This document shows positions 56,301-64,000 of a DNA stretch of 64,000 bases, one piece after another. The stretch is from the NCBI RefSeq assembly GCF_010015445.1, contig NC_053118.1:7501781-7565780 (forward strand), written 5' to 3'. The notes under the pieces are model-generated. The model made no database searches, was not told where the DNA came from, and saw only the letters and a list, made by a program, of their open reading frames with translations. The stretch is from Perca fluviatilis. Lineage: Eukaryota > Chordata > Actinopteri > Perciformes > Percidae. Position 1 is the first letter of the stretch; each line of letters starts with the position of its first letter. The position numbers were made by a program, and so were the translations under genes.

Positions 56301-57382
56301 TGTTCACACTCTGTCGTACATGCTCAGAGACTAATAATCAGAGCGACTCATGTAGTCATTATGACGATGCCAGAGCTCTGACTGGAGTTTGGGTCAGTGC
56401 AGAGCTGCACAGAGCGGTACAGATGGGTTACAAGGTGTCGAAACTTTCTGAGGTCTGGCACTTTGAGTCACAGAGCAGCACGCTTTTTATCGAGTACATT
56501 CACACCTTTTTGAAGGGTAAACAGGAAGCTTCAGGCTTTCAGGCGGAGGCCGTGGACGATGAGAGTAGGAAAAAATACATCAGAGACTACGAATTGCATC
56601 AAGGCATCAGGTTAAACCCAGAAAAAATTGAGACAAATCCGGCAAAGAGACAGGTGTCCAAGGCTTGTCTGAACGGCTTTTGGGGCAAGTTTGCGCAGAG
56701 AAGTAATTTGGTTCAAACCACACTCGTCAAGTCGGCCGAACACTTTTTCACTTTAGTGTTTTCTGGACAATACACTCTAAAACACGTGTCGTTTTTACCA
56801 ACAAACCGCGGCGACGTAGCACTGATTCAGTGGTTGTATAATGACAGGTGTGTAGTCCCCCCAGGTCGAAGCAGTAATGTTTTCATCGCTGCGTTTACCA
56901 CCGCTTACGGGCGTCTGAAATTGTACAGTTATTTAGAAAGGCTGCAACAGAACATTCTCTACGTAGACACGGACAGCTTGATCTATGTGATAAAAGAAAA
57001 TGAGACGCCTCTGGAGCTGGGTAATTATCTCGGTGACCTCACGGATGAATTACGCGGCGACACAATACATGACTTTGTAGCCGCGGGTCCAAAGAGTTAT
57101 GCCTACCAGACCAAAAATGAGAAAAAAGTGGTGATGAAAGTTAAAGGTATTACACAGACGCGAGAATGCAGTGAACTGATCAATTTTGACAGCACAAAAG
57201 AATTGGTCGAAGGCTATCTTGAGGGGTCTAAGGAAAGATTCCTTGAAACGCCGCAACAGACTATAAAACGTGATAAAAACGGATTTCTGTTGAAAAACGC
57301 TACATTCAAGAAAAAGTTTAGAGTCGTGTACGACAAGAGACGGGTATTTCCTGACGGTACAACTCTGCCTTTTGGTTATTAG
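53399..57382 (+). pseudogene. Protein-primed DNA polymerase B of Polinton B, N-terminal two thirds frameshifted
   Basis: The start ATG context matches copy A. From there to about 56230 the frame breaks repeatedly by one-base gains and losses, so the zinc region and exonuclease motifs appear only in short pieces. From 56237 to the stop at 57382 the frame is open for 381 codons and contains motif B (KACLNGFWGKF) and motif C (YVDTDS). The open part is identical to copy A apart from rare substitutions. Confidence 0.9.
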
Positions 57383-57386
57383 CTGC

Positions 57387-58055
57387 ATGATGGAGCAGAT
57401 TGATTTTGATCCAAGACTAAAGGTTCCATTTTCATGTTTGGTAGTGGGCCCAAGTGGTTGTGGTAAAACCTATTTTATTAAATCTGTACTGGAAAAATGT
57501 GAACGTGTGATGGACGCTGTACCAGAAAATATTGTATGGATTTATACAAGTTATCAACCCATGTATGATGAAATGAAGAAAATGAATAAAAGAATTACAT
57601 TTCTGGAAGGACTCCCCGATTCCCTTTGACGACACTAATCTGTTTCCTCCTGACCATTCACATCTCGTCATCCTGGACGACGTCATATTTCAGGCAGGTG
57701 ACCACCCTGAGGTGGCGAAAATATTCACGCAATACCGACATCAAAAAGGATGAGTGTCATGATGTTGACTCAAAATGTATTCCATAAAGGTAAATACAGC
57801 CGTACAATCAGTTTAAACTGTAATTACCTCGTGCTATTTAAAAACCCCCGCGACCAACTGCAGATGAGGGTACTAGCACATCAGATGTTTCCCTCACAAA
57901 AACAGTTTTTCCTGGAAAGTTTTCAAGATGCTACAAAGTCAGCGCACGGGTATTTAATTTTGGACCTCACACCTTCATGCCCAGAACGTTACAGAGTGCG
58001 CACGGGGATACTTCCCCACCAGCAGACGACGGTTTACATCGCTAAAACAAAATAG
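57387..58055 (+). pseudogene. Packaging ATPase of Polinton B, frameshifted
   Basis: Walker A is intact. An extra C near 57625 and a missing base near 57745 relative to copy A break the frame between Walker A and the C-terminal part, which reopens at 57750. The start lies four bases after the polymerase stop, as in copy A. Confidence 0.9.
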
Positions 58056-58064
58056 ACCTTCATT

Positions 58065-59192
58065 ATGTCGGAGCGGTTAAAAAGGAACGCTTTGTTACTA
58101 AAAGCCTTGTACCACGCGAAGCCTTCAAAGCGCAAAGACATTTTAAAACACTGCTCACCTGATTTTCTGCAGGCCTTGTGCGAATTATCTCTTAATCTTT
58201 TGAAAGGGCATCTAAAGGTGTCCCCTTCTCAATACAGACAACTGAAGCGTCAAAAGAATATTATAAGGCTGCTAGCCGATAAAAAAACCAGCTTAAAGCG
58301 TAAACATCAGGTTCTGAAAAAACAAACTGGGGTTTTATCCTTCCTCTGCTCTTTGCCGTGCGCCTATTCTCGGAAATCTACTAGGTGGGCTGATTCCGAG
58401 AAGCTAAGAGGAGAAGAAAAAATTAATAATATGGCTCTAAAGGCTACCAAGAAAATGTATTTGATTTCGCCCCAGCAGCTGAGTAAAATGACTAGACCAG
58501 AGCCATCCATCAGACAGACAGCCGAAGATGATTTGAATGAGAAAATGAGCGCCGTATTAAATGATCCAAGATTGAATTCGTATGAAAAAGCTAAAAGATA
58601 CGAAGCGCTGATGTTACGCTATCTCACTTTGCTCAAACAAAGCGAGAAAGAGCGTCATAGGGTTACTCTCACTCTGCATCCGGATGTCGCACAAAGTCAA
58701 CACTCTGCATCCTCATCAGATGCACCAGCTGCCGATGCACCAGTAGATGGTGCTGATGGTGGTGTAGCAGCAGCATCAGCACCGGACCCCCAATCCCTAT
58801 TGGATGAGGCTGCAAGCGATGTGATAACAAACCTGCCCCTGCACGACCGGAAAAACGCTCTCTACATTATGCAGAAATTAGCCGCAAATGACGTGAGATG
58901 GTCCTCTAGGGGCGAATTTATTTACAAAGGTTCTGTCGTAAAAGGCTCTCATATGATAGATTTATTCAAAAATCTATCGCAGCCTAATAAGAAGAAGAAA
59001 ACCCAAACAATGCCAAAAGGATGGACTAGTTTCTTAAATACTTTGTCAGTGCTCAACATTCCCGTTTCGATGGTGAAAAATCCGCAAGCGCGTGAACAGT
59101 ACAGACAACTCAGAATGGACGGAGATGGTTTTGAAGAAAAATCACCGCGTCAAAAAAGACAAAAATCCCCAAGATGGTCTACGTGGGATTAA
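58065..59192 (+). CDS. Conserved Polinton virion-type basic protein, Polinton B, open frame
   Basis: 375 residues starting MSERLKRNALLLKALYHA. The N-terminal ~85 residues are helical and basic. Residues ~85-105 are locally odd (Cys/Pro/Ser-rich), probably because of compensating indels, since another frame there is hydrophobic. Then comes a charged region (EKMSAVLNDPRLNSYEKAKR), an Ala/Asp-rich linker and a basic C-terminal end (KSPRQKRQKSPR). The basic tail fits nucleic-acid contact in the virion; the function is unproven. Its stop is followed by the convergent polyadenylation signals. Confidence 0.75.
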   Translation: MSERLKRNALLLKALYHAKPSKRKDILKHCSPDFLQALCELSLNLLKGHLKVSPSQYRQLKRQKNIIRLLADKKTSLKRKHQVLKKQTGVLSFLCSLPCAYSRKSTRWADSEKLRGEEKINNMALKATKKMYLISPQQLSKMTRPEPSIRQTAEDDLNEKMSAVLNDPRLNSYEKAKRYEALMLRYLTLLKQSEKERHRVTLTLHPDVAQSQHSASSSDAPAADAPVDGADGGVAAASAPDPQSLLDEAASDVITNLPLHDRKNALYIMQKLAANDVRWSSRGEFIYKGSVVKGSHMIDLFKNLSQPNKKKKTQTMPKGWTSFLNTLSVLNIPVSMVKNPQAREQYRQLRMDGDGFEEKSPRQKRQKSPRWSTWD

Positions 59193-59239
59193 GGTTTTAA
59201 ACTTGTAAATGAAGAGAATTTCCGTACACTGTCATTTTC

Positions 59240-59255
59240 AATAAAGCATTTTATT
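59240..59255. terminator. Overlapping convergent polyadenylation signals, Polinton B
   Basis: AATAAA on plus at 59240-59245 and on minus at 59250-59255, as in copy A. Confidence 0.75.
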
Positions 59256-59309
59256 AATCACAAGTTTATGGTTACAGCGTTTGTTTGTTTTTCATGTTTC
59301 TTACAAGTG

Positions 59310-59766
59310 ATAACAATCTTTAAACATTTTCAGAGAGCATACACTATGATGAAAAGATTCTGAGCGGTTACGAGCGACGCATCTTTGATATTTATTCACA
59401 AAAGTAGATACCATGCGGTCGTTTTTATAGACACCGTCAGCATGATACAACCCCAAAATGTTATTATAAGATAAACCGCATGAGCTTCTTTGAACGACTT
59501 TCCAAAAATTGTAAAATGCTCGCTGGGTAATGAGCAAAATCTGGCGGAAATCCACAAGAGTCGAAAAAAGTTGCACTCCCGTCCTCTTCCAACGTCAGTG
59601 CGAGCCAGTGCTGACCAGGCATGTAGGAAGGATGAGTGTTCACTATAAAATAGGCTGGCAGGTTAAAGGTCTGGCTCAGCGCTGGTAGCTGATCACAAGC
59701 CCACACGCCGTGGAATGTGTCTCCTATAAGATGATGTAAAAGCCTTTCTAGCTGATGATTATCCAT
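59310..59766 (-). pseudogene. Adenain-like cysteine protease of Polinton B, one frameshift
   Basis: The N-terminal frame (59464-59766) reads MDNHQLERLLHHLIG. It contains the catalytic-type His in GQHWLAL and the following acidic FFDSCGFPP, as in the adenovirus protease family. The active-site Cys region (SSCGLSYNNILGLYH) is in the overlapping frame 59301-59576, so an indel in the A run near 59500 splits the gene. The enzyme would process capsid proteins. It starts just before the 3' end of the capsid gene. Confidence 0.82.
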
Positions 59767-59770
59767 ATCT

Positions 59771-61078
59771 TTAATAATAATCCACCAACACCTGTCTTTT
59801 AGAGTTGATCTCCAGAATGGAATCGTAACAAGCGTATACTATTAACGTTGTTGTGTAAGGCAGAGGGACCCTGAAGCGCATTTCAAGACGTAAATTCCCT
59901 GAGGAAATGGGCGCCATGCCGCTGTCTTCGTTCGCTCCCAGATTGAACACGAACAAAGAATAACCTTCGTTAAATTCCCTACGGGTAATGCTAAGAGGCA
60001 GATCCTTGAGGTGTCTCCCAGTAGATGTAAACATGTTGTAATATTCTCTAACTGAGCTGCCTGTGTTGAAACGGGGCTGGAAGGCCTTAGCAGGCAGCTG
60101 CCTCCCATCCTGACACAGTGCAAGATATTCAATGTCATTATGAAGAAAGTTAAACGGGGATAGGTCCCTTCTTCCTGAAAAAGAATCTACTCGAACCATG
60201 GCTAAAGCTAGATAGCGAGGCATAGCACCCAGAAATAGGTTTTCCTGGTTACAGATCCTGGAATTTTCCGGTATGGAATAGGTCTTCACACAGACGCGTG
60301 AGAGCCGGATAAAGAGCATTTCCTTTCATCAGGGCTGCGGCGTGACTCCAGACGTATAAGCGGGGGAAACGGTGACCTTTTTAACAAACAGCGATGCCGA
60401 TATTATCTTTAGACAGAACTCGGAATCACGCAGCCCCATAAGACAAAATGCATCGTTGTTACTACAGTTTAATTCTCAAATCAACAGAGTTTAACATCAG
60501 TCTTTCGCGCAAAAAATATGTCACTATGTAATGGCCCCAAAAGGTCCACTTCGGCAGATTCTGCGCTGAATTGACCTCTCTGGACTAACCCTCTGTTAGG
60601 ACCATTATTTATTACACACCGAATCCATGGCGCTTCGCGTGCTCTTTGTAAAACAGACCGGGCGCTTAAATTGACTCTTTAACGTGTCGTCTGAAAAGTT
60701 GAGCAAAGTTTCTATAATCGCCGATATGGATCGCTGTAACTTGACTGGGAAATTAATCTATCCCCCAGAATAACGTCGCATTGACTGAAAATTGTATTCA
60801 GCGGGTAGTTGATGAGCCCAACTGCTGTATCTGGTGGGATGTTTGACCCATCTTTCTCTGTAATTTTAACTCTGAGATGAAGCAGCGTGTCGTTTAAATC
60901 GAGGTACTTTTCACCGTCTCCAGGTATGTAAAATTCAATCGGGAGGAGTCCGAAAGTGCTGATAACGGCTGGTACTCTTGATATTTTTATCCTCTACGGA
61001 TAATTGTGTCATGGGAGCTGAAAAGAGGTCCAGCTCGGCCAGGGTACACTCTGCCGATTTCTGATGTAAGAGGGCCAT
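59771..61078 (-). pseudogene. Major capsid protein of Polinton B, frameshifted
   Basis: The C-terminal 182 codons are open (59771-60319). They contain SGRRDLSPFNFLHND and the typical ending LRLEMRFRVPLPYTTTLIV with a final VDYY. The N-terminus begins at the ATG at 61078 but is interrupted by an extra G near 60943 that copy A lacks. Copy A's own first break (near 44815) is absent here. The middle third is disrupted in both copies, at different bases. Confidence 0.87.
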
Positions 61079-61084
61079 TGTTTG

Positions 61085-61540
61085 CAACGTTAAAATATGC
61101 CGGAGCTCTGTGCAGACTTCCGCTCTTCGGAGCGTCTCCTGACTGATTTGCTCCCGGCTTTGAAAGGTGGCGCTTTTAAAATGCGAAACAACCTCTCACC
61201 TGGCGGGCGTTTCCTTTGCTCTACGTGACAAGACCATAATAATCACCGCCGCCTTCTTGGTTTTGTTCTCCGGCAGTTTCCCCATAAATCCTTTCACTGC
61301 ATCTGATGCAATGTGTAGTGGTAGCGGCTTTTAAGATGCGGTTTTGCTACAGCGAAACCTTTTCTTAGCAGAGGGGCTCAAGCGAAACAGCTTTGAAAAT
61401 ATGGTGCCCTATACCTCGACCGTACATAACCGGAGCTCCATAAAAACCGGGTAACGCCTCCTACTTGTCCTTCATAGTAGGCCACAAACGGCCGAGGGTC
61501 TTCTTTGATATGAAGCATCTTTCAAAGAACGTTACACTGG
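61085..61540 (-). pseudogene. Small Gly-rich/basic Polinton protein, Polinton B, frameshifted
   Basis: Counterpart of 45125-45575, between the two capsid genes, with its own set of indels. No frame longer than about 60 codons remains. Confidence 0.5.
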
Positions 61541-61554
61541 TTTAAAGTGTAGTT

Positions 61555-62287
61555 TCACAATTGTCTTTCCAAAACAAAATCCACGGGTTTGTGATCCGTT
61601 TTAATTTCGGTGCGTATGTTTTTGATGTAATTTTTCGACAGCGGCATATAATGGAGTGATGCGTAAAACCGAATGTTCGTTATGTCACCAAAGTCACCTT
61701 TCACATTTACGACACCAAGCAGTGGTGAGTAACTGTCGCCAATCGCTTGATACTGAATGATATCCGTATAGACAAACAGGTTATATATGCCTGCGTTTAA
61801 ATCACAAGGATATGTAGACGGCCGTTTGGATAGCGCGTCCACCATTCATTAACTTTCAGTCCGAGAATGTAAGCCAGAGGGGGGTACGTTTTGATTTTGT
61901 AAAGACCGTCGCCTTTGAAGTCAATCCGGCTTGGTCACGTTGTTGAAAGAGGCGCAGGAGGCATACATTTTTTAACCGCCGGACCAGGTATTCCAGGAGA
62001 TCTTTAGGACGATTATAGCACCGCACCTTGTTAAATTTTACACTCACCAAGGGCTGAGGCTCATCGCTTCACTTCGGTTCAGTTCAAAATAGGATGAATC
62101 TGCCGGTAAATTATACCACGCATGCGAGGATATATGATTTCGCATAGGCCCACCAACCATTCGCCAGCAAGTTCAATCGGTTTTGCCAAATCGATTGTGT
62201 AACAACTGCTAGTATTACTTTTAAATATCTCCTTACTGGCGTGGAAGGCAGAGTCACATAAAAGCCCTCAGAGGCGGTGTGTTCCAT
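61555..62287 (-). pseudogene. Minor capsid (penton-like) protein of Polinton B, frameshifted
   Basis: The C-terminal 90 codons are open (61555-61845; FVYTDIIQYQAIGDSYSPLL, then VNVKGDFGDITNIRFY), the complement of what copy A preserves. The start ATG is at 62287. Indels near 61850, 62040 and 62240 break the frame. Confidence 0.83.
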
Positions 62288-62294
62288 GATTCTC

Positions 62295-63482
62295 TATTGA
62301 GTGCGCAGTGATGGACCGGTCTTTGTACACAGAGGTTTTATATACCGACCACATCAGCCAATTTAACCCAGCTGTTAAATTTTTTCGGCAAGTTTTTCCA
62401 TTGCACAAAAGCCTGTTTTTCCCCTTGACAGTGCAGCGGTTTAGGATTTTTTCCACTTGAAACATTTTGTTGGCGGCCATTTTTACTTTTGGCATCTCTG
62501 CTTCATAAAATAAAATCGACAGGCTCCCCGTCCCGAGTCTACTAATTTATACGGGAGGTGGTGTACGCTCGTCACTCGTAAAGACTTCGTCCTGCAAAAC
62601 TCTGCTCGTATTTTTTATCGAAAACGCCTCTCACCTTTCGACAGATCGCCACAGACTCCTTTCTTAAAAGCCATCTTTATTTTATTCCTGTGGCGAGGCG
62701 CAAAGGTGCCGTACAGATTGTGGAACACTTGATCGGTGTTCTCCGCTGTGACCTCCATAGGAGTCATTTTAATAGAGGTGTGATAACTGTTATTATAACT
62801 CTGTACCAGGTCTGGTAAGACGCTTTGTGTATCGTCTGGTGTTGTGAGCAGTAAAATATTTATACATGCGAGTTTTCAGAGTGCGGTTATAACGCTCAAC
62901 AACCGACGCTTTTAAGTCACCTGCGCCTAAAATGTTTGATGTTGTGTTTCTTCATCAGAGTCTCAAATTTCTTGTTGAAAAACTCTTTTTCCAGCCCGTT
63001 TGTAGCTTTAGAGGTATTAAACTTTCTTGAAACACCGATTGAAATGCTTTTACCACTCCGAGGCAGTCTTCCTCTTCAACGCACGCACATATGCTTTTTT
63101 CGAAAATACATCTATGACGGTCAGTAAATAATTAAATCCGTCATTATGTTCTGCCAAGCGCTTGCATGTCACAGAGATCGGCTTGGAATTGATTTAAAGG
63201 CTTAGTAACAAACACTCGGGTTCTCTCTTGAAATGTACTCTGGCAGGCTTATGCAATGTATAAGCATCTTGCTCTGCTAAAAATCTCTAACTTCCTGAAC
63301 ACTGACATTTTCGCCAGTCTCATCCTTTTACACCCTGACGGAGTCGTTTTACACCTCCATAGCTGGCTGGATTTAGAGGATCGTAAAAAACACTTTTTCC
63401 ATCACACGTTTCTGCCATCCTTTCCTCTGAGACCTCAACAGTTCTCTAAGACATCCGTATGCAAGAATGAGTCTTTATTCAT
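62295..63482 (-). pseudogene. Chromodomain integrase of Polinton B, frameshifted
   Basis: Collinear with copy A. The start ATG is at 63482. The chromodomain beginning (KMFQVEKILNRCTVKG) is open at 62268-62495. The catalytic core is broken by several one-base changes, often in homopolymers. Confidence 0.8.
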
Positions 63483-63774
63483 TTTCTTTTCTTTTCTTTT
63501 TTTTTTTTACTTATAAAAGATTGTAGATACAACATGTCATTCAAGTTTTGTTGAAAAGAAATATTCAAGGATACACACTGGATTACATATGTTAAAAACA
63601 CTGTGATATTTTTGTTGAAAAGAAAAATACAATTCTTAAAACAGATATAAAGATAAAAAAGAAATATTCAAAGATACATGCAGGTTACATATGTTTAAAA
63701 GTAAATGTCACACATTTAAAAACTTTTTGGTTTTGTTTTCCGTTCTAAATATGGTAAAATAGAACTCTTATGAG

Positions 63775-64000
63775 TCCTCATACCACGCAACCAAACGCAG
63801 TTGGAAGATTTTCACAGCAACCTGACCAATCAAATTGTCGTACATCTCGGTGATGGGATCAAAGATCTTCTTTGCTAGTTTCAGTTCATGTAGTAGCGTC
63901 TCTGCTACCATGCGCACTCTGAAATCTTCTGTTTCGATGGTGCGTGCACGTAACAGACGTTGAATAGCTGGAATGAAACGAGGTGTTATGAGTCTTTTCA
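63775..64000 (-). pseudogene. Acidic CxxC Polinton protein, Polinton B, 3' part only
   Basis: Matches the C-terminal end of the gene at 47830-48757 of copy A. It runs off the right edge of the window, so the CHGC motif and start lie outside. Confidence 0.6.

Larger units (their letters stand above)
53127..64000. mobile_element. Maverick/Polinton copy B, partial (left end lost in gap, right end beyond window)
   Basis: Collinear with 37270-48050 of copy A, beginning in the last intron of the small spliced gene. The polymerase C-terminus, ATPase and the start of the next gene are almost identical to copy A, with a few true substitutions. The 53127-56200 part has many indels, whereas the matching part of copy A has none. 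Confidence 0.95.

Overview
This is vertebrate, almost certainly teleost fish, nuclear DNA. It holds one intron-containing host immune gene (nod1, minus strand), fish-type SINE, LINE, hAT and Tc1-like repeats, and two copies of a Maverick/Polinton-type (adintovirus-like) giant DNA transposon. There is nothing prokaryotic in it: coding exons have GT/AG boundaries, intergenic DNA is AT-rich and repeat-laden, and a 500-base N run marks a scaffold join.

Layout. 1-2180: a Tc1-like MITE with long inverted repeats, then unremarkable DNA. 2185-18860: an AT-rich minisatellite with inserted repeats. From 4918 onward a ~4.64 kb segment is present three times in tandem (4918-9540, 9541-14178, 14179-~18860). 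18860-23430: a mosaic of repeats including a hAT element (19155-20943) with a perfect 8-bp target duplication. 23505-31439: nod1 on the minus strand (two CARD exons, one large NACHT exon, seven 84-bp LRR exons and a short last exon). The reconstructed reading frame is about 940 codons and uninterrupted. 31440-35380: repeats, including a 338-bp hAT MITE and LINE tails.

35384-50140 is an essentially full-length Polinton (copy A) with ~400-bp terminal inverted repeats. On the plus strand it carries a small multi-exon gene, protein-primed DNA polymerase B, an A32/FtsK-like packaging ATPase and a basic virion-type protein. Convergent on the minus strand are an adenain-like protease, the double-jelly-roll major capsid protein, a small Gly-rich/basic protein, the penton-like minor capsid protein, a DDE integrase with a chromodomain, an acidic CxxC protein and an unrecognised gene next to the right repeat. 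50450-52626 is a 2.1 kb polypurine tract that ends at a 500-N gap. 53127-64000 is a second, nearly identical Polinton (copy B), entered within the last intron of the spliced gene and running off the window.

Within copies A and B the genes form a self-contained set: replication (PolB), genome packaging (ATPase), virion assembly (two capsid proteins, protease, small basic proteins) and chromosomal integration (integrase). Many reading frames are broken by 1-2 base indels, but the breaks differ between A and B: the ATPase is intact in A and broken in B, and the next gene is the reverse. This looks more like uneven long-read consensus quality than decay. No disrupted gene is reconstructed here.
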